Positions 55,601 to 62,015 of a stretch of 64,000 bases of DNA are shown here, piece by piece; positions within the stretch are counted from its first letter, which is position 1, and the number at the start of each line of letters is the position of its first letter. This stretch comes from Acidobacteriota bacterium. GTDB lineage: Bacteria > Acidobacteriota > Blastocatellia > UBA7656. The notes beneath the pieces are model-generated. The model was given only the letters and a program-made list of their open reading frames with translations, was not told the DNA's origin and searched no databases. The position numbers were made by a program, and so were the translations under genes. Location: contig JBFMDH010000005.1 of NCBI GenBank assembly GCA_040754075.1, positions 1-64,000 of the forward strand. The letters run 5' to 3'.

Positions 55601-55627
55601 GTCGAAGAAGGTTGGGGAAGTTTATGA
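52613..55627 (+). CDS. ileS: Isoleucyl-tRNA synthetase
   Basis: Charges tRNA-Ile; a class I aminoacyl-tRNA synthetase of 1004 residues. The HIGH-equivalent motif is YANSDIHLGTAMNK (about 64-77). The editing domain CP1 contains WTTTPWTLPAN and TAPGHGMEDY. The KMSKS position reads AMHKSAGN (about 684-691), a variant in which the second Lys is kept. The C-terminal zinc region has CERCW but then LDARC, where most bacterial enzymes have a fourth Cys (LCxRC form). A stretch of about 30 residues near 231-262, between FPLPADQVA and PVFVLIWTTT, is encoded by repetitive DNA and seems inserted. The first gene of an operon with the toxin-antitoxin pair and lspA. Confidence 0.97.
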   Translation: MSTENTFDLKATINLPKTNFAQKANLTEREPARLEKWQAMNLYEEICRARAGRQMFILHDGPPYANSDIHLGTAMNKIIKDLIVKSHAMLGFDAPYVPGYDCHGLPIEKHVEKALDEKKIKKHELSPLEFRKICREHAAEALKRQTRDFKRLGILGEWDNPYMTMSNAYEAETARLFGDFVRHGYVYNAFRPVQWCITDQTALAEAEVEYKEHTSPSIYVKFPLPADQVAILERRIADSRQPTAGSEEGESAIRSRLEPLPQSAFAKPVFVLIWTTTPWTLPANLGICFHPRFEYSAIDVGEEIYILASDLVESVKEKCGLGDYSIVAKFPGEVIDGLYARHAWIDRPSLLMLGEHVTLGGNEFGEDEAEVQKSGGKAGTGCVHTAPGHGMEDYLIGQEYREQLEPIYAGLSKLGALEGQPAGKEVYCPVDFAGRFTKEVEHFAGQKVFAANKEIVEFMRNQGALLYAEDYNHRYAHCWRCKRPLIFRATPQWFISMDKAKAGDVSLRESALREIEKVNWIPAWGRGRMHNMFTNRPDWCVSRQRLWGVPIPAFYCEGCNEAVLDAEVIDHVSAIFEQETADAWYAREAEYLLPDGFKCPKCASTRFKKDMDILDVWFDSGSSSLAVLERERHLPWPADVYMEGPDQYRGWFNSSLMVALAAHGQAPYKTVITHGWTVDGQGKAMHKSAGNAISPNEVADSQGAEILRLWVASADFTEDVRLSKEILTRLVETYRKIRNTARYALGNIYDFNPETDLVGYEELFEIDRWALAATNEVARKVVDAYKRFDYTAVYHAIYNYTTVTLSAVYFDILKDRLYTYAPKSPGRRSAQTALYKIIEAYAKLLAPVLVFTADEIWENIPGAREASVHIAEFPKAESRADEKALFETWDKIFEVRSSVQKALEEKRNDKVIGSSLEAKVKVKAAGATLELLKRYEQELAAIFIVSEVVLEAVAGDTVEVEVAHADGAKCERCWNWSVTVGENRKYPMLDARCVRQVEEGWGSL

Positions 55628-55914
55628 GTTCATCGACACTTGAATTAGTTTTGGAAAAGGTGAAGGAGTTGACCCCCGAAGAGCAACAGAAAGTTCGGGC
55701 GTTGCTGGATTCTTTAAATACAGAGAAAACTCCTGAGCATAATCAGCAACAAACCGCGCCTGTAACCCGAGAAGAAGTTCAAAAAATTCTTCTGGCTAAA
55801 GGGTTGATCAGGCAAATTCCAGCCAAAAAGCCGAACCCTCGTTTTAAGGATTTCAAACGGCTTGATATTACCGGCAAGCCATTATCTGAAATTATTATCG
55901 AGGAGCGCCGTTAA
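55624..55914 (+). CDS. Antitoxin-like protein of the ileS-embedded pair
   Basis: A 96-residue protein. The ATG at 55624 overlaps the ileS stop as ATGA, with GGGGAAG upstream inside ileS, so it is translationally coupled to the synthetase. The sequence begins with a coiled helix (LELVLEKVKELTPEEQQKVR), then a Gln/Thr-rich linker and a basic, Pro-containing C-terminus (AKKPNPRFKDFKRLDITGKP). The N-terminal pattern resembles short proteins seen before PIN toxins; no standard DNA-binding fold is recognised. The antitoxin role is inferred from the following PIN gene, which starts at the next base. Confidence 0.75.
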   Translation: MSSSTLELVLEKVKELTPEEQQKVRALLDSLNTEKTPEHNQQQTAPVTREEVQKILLAKGLIRQIPAKKPNPRFKDFKRLDITGKPLSEIIIEERR

Positions 55915-56379
55915 GTGCAGGACTATTTTTTCGACAGCAGCGCGTTAGTTAAAAACTATGCGAACGAAACCGGTTCAAGCTGGATAAGTAATATCGTTGA
56001 TGCTAACGCGGGAAATTTTATTTACGTTGCCAGTATTACTGAAGTGGAAGTAAGCACAGCGCTTTGTCGAAAACAGCGCGATGCCGTAATTACCCAATCG
56101 GACTTAAAGATGAGTATTGCAAAATTGCACGATGATTTTATCAACACATACAATGTCATCGATGTTGATGATGTACAGATTACATATGCCATACGTCTTG
56201 TTCAATCTCATCCACTCAGGGCTTATGATGCAATACAACTGGCTACTGCCTTGCAGATTAATGAACAGATTACTAATTTAGGTCTGCCTACGATTACTTT
56301 TGTTTCCGCAGATGTCGCATTGAACAATGCTGCTGTTGCCGAAGGTTTAAATGTCGATGACCCGAATCTGCATCCTTAA
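55915..56379 (+). CDS. PIN-domain toxin (VapC-like), third pair
   Basis: A 154-residue PIN protein that starts at a GTG directly after the antitoxin stop (TAAGTG). Acidic residues are present as Asp7 in FFDSSALVKNY, Glu in SITEVEVSTAL, Asp in LRAYDAIQLATAL and Asp in FVSADVALNNAA, the full PIN set. It lies inside the ileS-lspA operon, 19 bp before the lspA start. The target RNA is unknown. Base composition is somewhat more AT-rich than that of ileS and lspA, in keeping with later acquisition. Confidence 0.9.
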   Translation: MQDYFFDSSALVKNYANETGSSWISNIVDANAGNFIYVASITEVEVSTALCRKQRDAVITQSDLKMSIAKLHDDFINTYNVIDVDDVQITYAIRLVQSHPLRAYDAIQLATALQINEQITNLGLPTITFVSADVALNNAAVAEGLNVDDPNLHP

Positions 56380-56398
56380 TTTTTAATCAGGAAGTTTG

Positions 56399-56965
56399 AT
56401 GAGTTCAGAATCAATCACAATGGAAAAAACCAACAACAAGAGTTGGTATCTGTTAATTACCGCGGTGGCGCTGGCGATTGACCAACTCACGAAATATTGG
56501 GTGGCGCAAACGCTCGGCGTTGGACCGCAGGGTGAAATCGTCGTCATCAAAGGTTTTTTCAGCCTCACCTATACCGAAAATCGCGGCATTGCATTCGGGA
56601 TGCTTGGCGAATCGGATGTGCGCTGGCTGTTGGTCGCCATTTCCGTGACCGCGATTTTTATTGTGGTTTATTACCTGATGCGCGCCCCGGCTTCCAGCCG
56701 TCTGCTGATGTGGTCGCTGGCGCTCTTAGCCGCAGGGATTTCCGGAAATCTGGTTGACCGCATCAGGCTTGGCAAAGTGATTGATTTTCTCGAATTCTAT
56801 TATCGCGACCATTATTTTCCGGTCTTCAATATCGCCGACACGGTGATTACCATCGGCGCAGGGTTAATGGCTATTGAGTTGTTTTCGACGCCGCAAGCAG
56901 AAAAACCCAAAGCCACACCGGAGGAGATACTCGAACCCCGCTCAGAAGCCGAAGTCGAAAATTAG
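56399..56965 (+). CDS. lspA: Lipoprotein signal peptidase II
   Basis: Removes signal peptides from diacylglyceryl-modified prolipoproteins. A 188-residue polytopic membrane protein; start at the ATG at 56399 with AGGAAG upstream. Four TM helices are visible, and the family motifs are in place: ALAIDQLTKYWV, SLTYTENRGIAFGM, GISGNLVDRIRLGKVIDF with the first catalytic Asp, and FPVFNIADTVITIG with the second. The next gene is lgt, the enzyme acting just before LspA. A rluD gene downstream is a common neighbour. Confidence 0.96.
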   Translation: MSSESITMEKTNNKSWYLLITAVALAIDQLTKYWVAQTLGVGPQGEIVVIKGFFSLTYTENRGIAFGMLGESDVRWLLVAISVTAIFIVVYYLMRAPASSRLLMWSLALLAAGISGNLVDRIRLGKVIDFLEFYYRDHYFPVFNIADTVITIGAGLMAIELFSTPQAEKPKATPEEILEPRSEAEVEN

Positions 56966-57003
56966 ATTGAAATACCTAGCCTGCAATTGAGATTCTATAA
57001 AAG

Positions 57004-57825
57004 ATGTTTCCAGAACTTTTTAAAATCCCCGGCACCAGCATCCCGATTTCAACCTACGGATTGTTGTATGCCATCGCCATCGTCCTGGGTTTATGGATCA
57101 CCGCCAAACTCGCAGCGCAAAACGGCGAAGAGAAAGCCAAAATTTATGACCTCGGTTTATACATCGTTGCTTCGGCATTGATCGGCTCGAAACTGTTGAT
57201 GGCAGTCACCGAATGGCACGATTATCACGGCGATCTGTCGCGACTGTTTTCAATTGATTTCTGGCGTTCGGGCGGCGTCTATTTCGGCGGCTTCATTGCG
57301 GCGGTGTTAACCAGTGTGTTTTTGATGCGGCGCTGGAAAATGAACTGGCGACGAACCGCGGATGCCTTTGCGCCCGGCATTGCCATCGGTCATGCGATTG
57401 GCAGGCTCGGTTGTTTTTCGGCAGGCTGTTGCTGGGGCAAAGCGACCACTTCCTGGATTGGCGTCCGCTTTCCCGAAAAAGCCAACGAAGTTACGGGCGT
57501 GCCAACCGATGTTGCGCTGATTCCGACGCAACTCATCGAAGCCGGAACCAATTTGATCATTTTCGTTTTGTTGTTAGTGCTTTGGAAACGGCGCAAATTC
57601 GACGGACAAATTATTTTCACTTATTTCATTTTGTATTCGATTGCGCGATTCACCATTGAATTCTGGCGCGACGACCCGCGCGGTTCACTATTTGGACTTT
57701 CAACTTCGCAAATCATTTCTCTGGTCTTTTTCATCCTGGGCATCGCTTTAATGATTTATCACTGGCGACGCGGCGATGATAAAAAAATCGCCACCCCGAA
57801 AAAAGTTGCGGCACAGATTTCATAG
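57004..57825 (+). CDS. lgt: Prolipoprotein diacylglyceryl transferase
   Basis: Transfers diacylglycerol from phosphatidylglycerol to the lipobox Cys of prolipoproteins. A 273-residue protein with about seven TM segments. Signature: GHAIGRLGCFSAGCCWGKAT (Arg and Gly residues of the Lgt signature) with the YGLLYAIAIVLG and GGVYFGGFIAA helices before it and IARFTIEFWRDDPRG after it. The C-terminus is basic (RRGDDKKIATPKK). The ribosome site is weak, and 38 bp separate it from lspA. Together with LspA it covers the first two steps of lipoprotein maturation. Confidence 0.96.
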   Translation: MFPELFKIPGTSIPISTYGLLYAIAIVLGLWITAKLAAQNGEEKAKIYDLGLYIVASALIGSKLLMAVTEWHDYHGDLSRLFSIDFWRSGGVYFGGFIAAVLTSVFLMRRWKMNWRRTADAFAPGIAIGHAIGRLGCFSAGCCWGKATTSWIGVRFPEKANEVTGVPTDVALIPTQLIEAGTNLIIFVLLLVLWKRRKFDGQIIFTYFILYSIARFTIEFWRDDPRGSLFGLSTSQIISLVFFILGIALMIYHWRRGDDKKIATPKKVAAQIS

Positions 57826-57836
57826 CAAAAGGATTC

Positions 57837-58091
57837 ATGATGAACCACCGGGATAACGTTACTGAAAATAATTCATCAACCTCCAAAACCGATTTCGTCA
57901 TGGAGCGTAAAGGCAAATTGGAAAATCTTGACCGCAGCTTTGACCTTGAGTTTTGGCAAGCTCAAGACTCGACAGCAAGGTTTTCTGCTGCTTGGGAACT
58001 TGTGCTTCATGCGCAAAGGAGAAAAAGCAAAGATGTCGGTGAACCCAGACTTCAAAGACATATTGAAAGTCTTCAACGACAATCAGGTTGA
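57837..58091 (+). CDS. Short conserved protein upstream of nucleotidyltransferase remnant
   Basis: An 84-residue protein starting at ATG 57837 (or 57840) with AAAGGA upstream. Its C-terminal half (NLDRSFDLEFWQAQ, ARFSAAWELVLHAQ, RLQRHIESLQR) is a pattern I have seen in small proteins encoded just before nucleotidyltransferase-like (DUF6036-type) genes in several phyla, which appear to form toxin-antitoxin-like pairs. This is from memory and not checked. Its reading frame overlaps the start of the broken nucleotidyltransferase by about 60 bp. The function is unknown. Confidence 0.6.
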   Translation: MMNHRDNVTENNSSTSKTDFVMERKGKLENLDRSFDLEFWQAQDSTARFSAAWELVLHAQRRKSKDVGEPRLQRHIESLQRQSG

Positions 58092-58426
58092 GTATTTAAT
58101 TATCGACGGATATGCCGTTATTGAATATACAGAACCGCGATACACAAAAGATTTGGATATATGGGTGCGGGCGAGCAAGCAAAATGCCTCAGCGATATTT
58201 AATTGGCATTCCGCCTGTGCGCATTGACATCCTGATGTCTGTAAGCGGATTAAATTTTGATGAGGCTTGGGCGAATCGTATAGCAATAGATTTTGACGGC
58301 GTCAGCGTCAATTTAATCTCAAAAAAAGATTTGATTATCACCAAACTTGCAACCGGTCGCCCGCAAGACCTCATTGAGGCTCAACTTCTTTCCACGACCC
58401 TAAAAGACGACTCTCGGGAAAATTGA
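58033..58426 (+). pseudogene. Nucleotidyltransferase (DUF6036-like) remnant with internal deletion and frameshift
   Basis: The first part, from the ATG at 58033, reads MSVNPDFKDILKVFNDNQVE and DGYAVIEYTEPRYTKDLDIW, the start of a nucleotidyltransferase fold with the KDLDIW metal motif. It runs out of frame near 58200. Another frame (+1 shift) continues with IGIPPVRIDILMSVSGLNF, DEAWANRIAIDFDGVSVNLI and SKKDLIITKLATGRPQDLIE, the normal second half. About 40-50 residues expected between them are missing. The usual GGYAV loop is DGYAV. A deletion near 58196-58206 explains both. It is therefore probably inactive. Confidence 0.8.
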
Positions 58427-58432
58427 GCTATC

Positions 58433-59386
58433 TTGGAAACTCAAAGTATCACAATTGAGAATAACGCAGCGGGCAAACGCCTTGATGCCTTTCTCGCTTT
58501 GCAACTGGAAAACATCAGTCGCACGCGCATTCAACGCGCCATTGAAGACGGCGATGTTTTAATCAATCAACGAACCGTTAAGCCAAGTTATAAGCTGCGC
58601 GCGGGCGATCAAATCGAAATTGATTTGCCGGAACCGCCACCGGTTGAACTGCGCGCCGAACCGATTCCGCTCGAAATCATTTACGAAGACACCGACCTCA
58701 TCGTCGTCGATAAACCCGCGAGGATGGTTGTGCATCCCGGCGCAGGCATTGAATCCGGCACCCTTGCCAATGCCCTTGCCTATCATTTCAACGAACTGTC
58801 GGGCGCGGCGGGACGCATTCGCCCAGGCATCGTGCATCGTATTGATAAGGAAACATCCGGGCTTCTGGTGGTCGCCAAAAATGACGCGGCGCATATCAAA
58901 CTCTCCGAACAGTTCCAAGACCGCAAAGTTTTCAAGATGTACATTGCGCTCGTCTATGGTCGCGTGTCGCAAAGCATTGGCGATATTGAAGCCAACATCG
59001 GGCGCAGCCCGCATAATCGTTTGAAAATGGCGGTTCTGCGAGGCGGCGCAGGCCGTTATGCCCACACCATCTTTCAAGTGGTTGACCGCTTCAATGATTT
59101 CTCTTTGCTCAAAGTGCAAATCAAAACCGGGCGCACGCATCAGATTCGCGTTCATCTTTCACACATCGGACATCCCGTGGTTGGCGATGCGCTCTATTCG
59201 ATGGGGCGCGAAAACAGCGTACGCGACCCGCTGATTAAACGCGAAATGCGCCTGTTGAATCGCCATTTTCTGCACGCCGCGCAACTCGAATTCCTGCATC
59301 CATCGACCGGTGAGTTGATGAAATTTGAATCGCCTTTGCCTGCGGAACTCACCAACTTTCTCGCTCTGCTGAGTCAGCTTTCTTGA
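58433..59386 (+). CDS. rluD: Ribosomal large subunit pseudouridine synthase D
   Basis: Forms pseudouridine in helix 69 of 23S rRNA. A 317-residue protein starting at TTG 58433. An S4 RNA-binding domain (about 14-75: KRLDAFLALQLENISRTRIQ) precedes the catalytic domain. The catalytic Asp is in the motif HRIDKETSGLLVV (usual HRLDxxTSG with Ile for Leu), and the conserved KTGRTHQIRVHL and GHPVVGDALY motifs follow. RluC has a similar layout, so the C/D choice rests on the lspA neighbourhood and full-length S4 domain. Confidence 0.93.
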   Translation: METQSITIENNAAGKRLDAFLALQLENISRTRIQRAIEDGDVLINQRTVKPSYKLRAGDQIEIDLPEPPPVELRAEPIPLEIIYEDTDLIVVDKPARMVVHPGAGIESGTLANALAYHFNELSGAAGRIRPGIVHRIDKETSGLLVVAKNDAAHIKLSEQFQDRKVFKMYIALVYGRVSQSIGDIEANIGRSPHNRLKMAVLRGGAGRYAHTIFQVVDRFNDFSLLKVQIKTGRTHQIRVHLSHIGHPVVGDALYSMGRENSVRDPLIKREMRLLNRHFLHAAQLEFLHPSTGELMKFESPLPAELTNFLALLSQLS

Positions 59387-59425
59387 GCGCGTCTGTGCGC
59401 CTTGTCGCCCTCGATAAAAAACAGA

Positions 59426-59489
59426 TGAACCGCCAGGACGCCAAACAATATTGATAAAATCCTGGTGTTCTTGGCGTCCTGGCGGTTCA
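59426..59489. repeat. 19-bp perfect inverted repeat (intergenic palindrome)
   Basis: Arms at 59426-59444 (TGAACCGCCAGGACGCCAA) and 59471-59489 are exact complements with a 26-nt AT-rich loop. It lies between rluD and lipA and may act as a terminator, though no T run is present. It resembles dispersed palindromes of similar GC-rich wording elsewhere in bacteria. Confidence 0.65.
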
Positions 59490-59577
59490 CTTAGGTCGCG
59501 GTTCATTCTCAGTAATCCAACTTGTGCGATGCCCTTTGATGCGTAACAATAGAGTTTAATCGTTTGCGAGAGACATT

Positions 59578-60573
59578 ATGGCTAAACCGAAACTCACGGG
59601 CGCAAGACCCGAATGGCTGAAAGTAAAAATCAACACCAACGACAGTTTTCAAATCATCGGACAGATGATGAACGACCTCAGTTTGCACACCGTCTGTCAG
59701 GAAGCTCATTGTCCGAATATTTTTGAATGCTGGAGCGAAGGCACAGCGACCTTCATGATTATGGGCGATGTCTGCACCCGCCATTGCGGATTTTGTGCGG
59801 TCACCAAAGGCAAACCGCAACCGCTCGATACGAATGAACCGCGTCACGTCGGCGAAGCGGTGCAACGAATGCGCGTGCGTCATGCTGTGGTTACCAGCGT
59901 CAACCGCGATGAATTGCCGGATGGCGGCGCAATGCATTTTGCCGAAACCATTCGCTGGATTCGCCGCTTGAATCCTGGGACGCGCATCGAAGTTTTGATA
60001 CCGGATTTTTGCGGCAATGAAGACGCTTTGAATTTGATTTTAGAAGCGCGACCCGAAGTGTTAAATCACAACACCGAGACTGTGCCGCGTCTGTATAAAC
60101 GGGTGCGACCCGATGCCAATTTCGCGCAATCAATGGAAGTTCTTTCGCGCGCCCACCTTCGTAAAAGCCAGTTTCCGTTGCTCACGAAAACCGGACTGAT
60201 GGTCGGGCTGGGTGAAAGCGTTGATGAACTGCTTGAAACTTTTAGAGAAATCAGCAAGACGGGTTGCGATATTTTAACCGTCGGGCAATACCTCGCGCCG
60301 ACGCCGAAATACATTCCCATTGAAAAATACTACGCCCCCGAAGAGTTCGATTTTCTGCGCGACGCGGCGTTGAAGATGGGCTTTCGCTATGTCGAGTCGG
60401 GACCGCTGGTGAGAAGTTCTTATCACGCCGGTCGCCACACCAGTGGCGCAAATGGCGAAGAAATTTTTAACTCGGCAGACTACAGCCACGACCCGATATT
60501 TCAAACTCCGATTGATATTCCGCAACACCCGACGCAACCGCTCGTGCAACTCAAAGGACGCGATGCCAGCTAA
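59578..60573 (+). CDS. lipA: Lipoyl synthase
   Basis: Inserts two sulfur atoms into octanoyl groups of E2 and GcvH proteins using radical SAM chemistry. 331 residues, a normal length. The auxiliary cluster Cys are in CQEAHCPNIFECW (CxxxxCxxxxxC), and the radical-SAM motif is CTRHCGFCAV. Other conserved motifs are VTSVNRDELPDGG, VLNHNTETVPRLY, TKTGLMVGLGES, TVGQYLAPTPKY and the closing GPLVRSSYHA with the Ser ligand. GAGAG precedes the ATG. No lipB is in the window. Confidence 0.97.
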   Translation: MAKPKLTGARPEWLKVKINTNDSFQIIGQMMNDLSLHTVCQEAHCPNIFECWSEGTATFMIMGDVCTRHCGFCAVTKGKPQPLDTNEPRHVGEAVQRMRVRHAVVTSVNRDELPDGGAMHFAETIRWIRRLNPGTRIEVLIPDFCGNEDALNLILEARPEVLNHNTETVPRLYKRVRPDANFAQSMEVLSRAHLRKSQFPLLTKTGLMVGLGESVDELLETFREISKTGCDILTVGQYLAPTPKYIPIEKYYAPEEFDFLRDAALKMGFRYVESGPLVRSSYHAGRHTSGANGEEIFNSADYSHDPIFQTPIDIPQHPTQPLVQLKGRDAS

Positions 60574-60601
60574 TCTCAGCCAGTTATCCTGATATTTATG
60601 A

Positions 60602-60634
60602 GGGAGGGGTGAAGGTAACCTTCAACTCTCCTCC
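60602..60634 (+). terminator. Stem-loop after lipA
   Basis: TGAAGGT-A-ACCTTCA forms the core, with outer GGGAGG and CTCCTCC arms. It is about 30 bp after the lipA stop. No T tract. Confidence 0.4.
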
Positions 60635-60635
60635 A

Positions 60636-60707
60636 GGATCATTGAGTATTCATCAAGAGAACGGCGGTTTCCTGCAAGAACAAATTTTATCCGCTCAATC
60701 CGAGGAT
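60636..60707. repeat. Dispersed 72-bp repeat, copy 2
   Basis: Partner of 2460-2531. Bases 60636-60688 match in direct orientation; 60689-60707 are the exact reverse complement of 2513-2531. Confidence 0.8.
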
Positions 60708-60803
60708 AACCTGCCTGGGTTTGCAGCCCCGCCAACCTGATGGCAAAAACTGCCTGCCCCGGACTCTCCTTTGTTCTAAATAAAAAAAATCTTACGTTCA
60801 AGG

Positions 60804-60850
60804 TTGACAAATCTTTCTTAAATGATAATTATTCTCACGTGAGAATTATT
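60804..60850 (+). promoter_or_regulatory. Promoter and Fur/PerR-type palindrome of the Fur-family gene
   Basis: TTGACA (60804-60809), a 16-bp spacer, then TAATTA (60826-60831). AATTATTCTCAC / GTGAGAATTATT (60827-60850) is a near-perfect palindrome around CACGTG overlapping the -10 box, so bound protein would block transcription. A GTG in the palindrome (60839) is the only in-frame start after the promoter. Confidence 0.7.
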
Positions 60851-61336
60851 CGCAACAAGAATTTCAATCGCCATCAATCAGAGGTCGAGAATTGGAGTTC
60901 GGCGTTTGTCGAGCGCTGTCGCGAGCGCGGCATCCGGCTCACGCCGCAGCGGCTTGCAGTTTATCGCGCGCTCGTAGAAGACCTGACCCACCCGACCGCC
61001 GAAACGTTGTTTGCGCGGCTCAGGGAGACGGTTCCGGGGATGTCACAGGCGACGGTTTATCGCACCCTGGAATCGCTCGAAAAACAAGGCTTGATTCGCC
61101 GCGTGAGCGCGCCGGAAGCCAAAGGGCGATTTGACGCCAATATCGAAAATCATCAACATCTGGTCTGTCGCGTCTGTGGCAGTCTCGCGGATGTCACTTT
61201 GCCGTCGCTTACCAAAAGCAAACTCCCGGAAGTTCAGGGGTTCACCATCGAAGAGGTAGATGTTCGCCTCGTCGGACTTTGCAAGGATTGCGCGAAGGCA
61301 AAGCCCAAAGCGCGATTGAAATCGCTTCGCAATTAA
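60839..61336 (+). CDS. Fur-family regulator (PerR-like)
   Basis: A 165-residue metal-dependent repressor. An open frame extends upstream to 60740 but would run across the promoter, so I place the start at GTG 60839, which makes the message nearly leaderless. The DNA-binding domain has GIRLTPQRLAVYRAL and MSQATVYRTLESLEKQGLIR. The metal-binding part has NHQHLVCRVCG with a CxxC pair and GLCKDCAKAK with the second CxxC, the structural zinc site of PerR/Fur proteins. Rubrerythrin follows within 40 bp. Autoregulation by the palindrome at 60827-60850 is likely. PerR versus Fur cannot be settled by eye; the rubrerythrin neighbour favours peroxide sensing. Confidence 0.9.
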   Translation: MRIIRNKNFNRHQSEVENWSSAFVERCRERGIRLTPQRLAVYRALVEDLTHPTAETLFARLRETVPGMSQATVYRTLESLEKQGLIRRVSAPEAKGRFDANIENHQHLVCRVCGSLADVTLPSLTKSKLPEVQGFTIEEVDVRLVGLCKDCAKAKPKARLKSLRN

Positions 61337-61371
61337 TCTTTAAAAATTTCACAAAAGGAATGGAGAAAAAA

Positions 61372-61791
61372 ATGGCTGACTTAAAAGGATCGAAAACTCA
61401 TGATAATTTGAAAGCCGCCTTTGCCGGCGAATCAATGGCTAATCGTCGTTATCTGTATTTCGCCAAAGTTGCGGACATCGAAGGCTACCCGGAAGTTGCC
61501 GGAAATTTCCGCGATACCGCCGAAGGTGAAACCGGACATGCTCATGGTCATATGGATTATTTGAAATCCGTAGGCGACCCGGCGACCGATTTGCCGTTTG
61601 GCGATACAGTTGCCAATTTGCAATCGGCAGTGCACGGCGAAACCCACGAATACACGGATATGTATCCGGGAATGGCGAAGACCGCGCGCGAAGAAGGTTT
61701 TGCGGAAATCGCCGACTGGTTTGAAACGCTTGCCAAAGCCGAAAAATCGCACGCCGGTCGGTTCAGCAATTTGCTGCAATCGATCAGCTAA
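61372..61791 (+). CDS. Rubrerythrin without rubredoxin domain
   Basis: A diiron peroxide-reducing protein of 139 residues. The ATG at 61372 (GGAG 6 nt upstream) begins the conserved [20 protein letters not shown]; another ATG four codons earlier is less well spaced. The ferritin-like four-helix bundle carries the ligand motifs [33 protein letters not shown] and [11 protein letters not shown]. The C-terminal rubredoxin-type iron domain of classical rubrerythrins is absent, so electrons must come from a separate donor. It sits after the Fur-family regulator, before the Fe-S and DUF3501 genes. Confidence 0.95.
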   Translation: MADLKGSKTHDNLKAAFAGESMANRRYLYFAKVADIEGYPEVAGNFRDTAEGETGHAHGHMDYLKSVGDPATDLPFGDTVANLQSAVHGETHEYTDMYPGMAKTAREEGFAEIADWFETLAKAEKSHAGRFSNLLQSIS

Positions 61792-61821
61792 TTCAGCGAA
61801 AGCCGCTTTACCGGAAAGACG

Positions 61822-61876
61822 CAAAGGCGCGAAGATTCCCTGATTTTTTGTGTTTCTTTGCGCCTTCGCGCCTTTG
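61822..61876. repeat. Intergenic palindrome after rubrerythrin
   Basis: CAAAGGCGCGAAG (61822-61834) and CTTCGCGCCTTTG (61864-61876) form a 13-bp perfect stem. The loop includes TTTTTTG. It may end transcription of the rubrerythrin gene. Confidence 0.5.
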
Positions 61877-61920
61877 TGGCAAATGGTTGAAATCATCATT
61901 CTCAAAATTGTGCTACCGGT

Positions 61921-61956
61921 TGTTGAGAGACGGTCTGTGATTGCTTAACAACGGCA
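61921..61956. repeat. Partial copy of the 12.7-kb palindromic element
   Basis: TGTTGAGAGACGGTCTGTGA and TTGCTTAACAACGG resemble the inner part of the element at 12735-12870 read on the opposite strand. The copy is short and degenerate. Confidence 0.4.
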
Positions 61957-62015
61957 TATAAAAATTGCTGAGATAACGAATCGTTAATTAAAAATCAAAA
62001 TTAGAGTTAAACGCA

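Noticed and set aside
60740-60838. N-terminal extension of the Fur-family protein
   Set aside because: It runs through the TTGACA promoter and the palindrome and has no family similarity.
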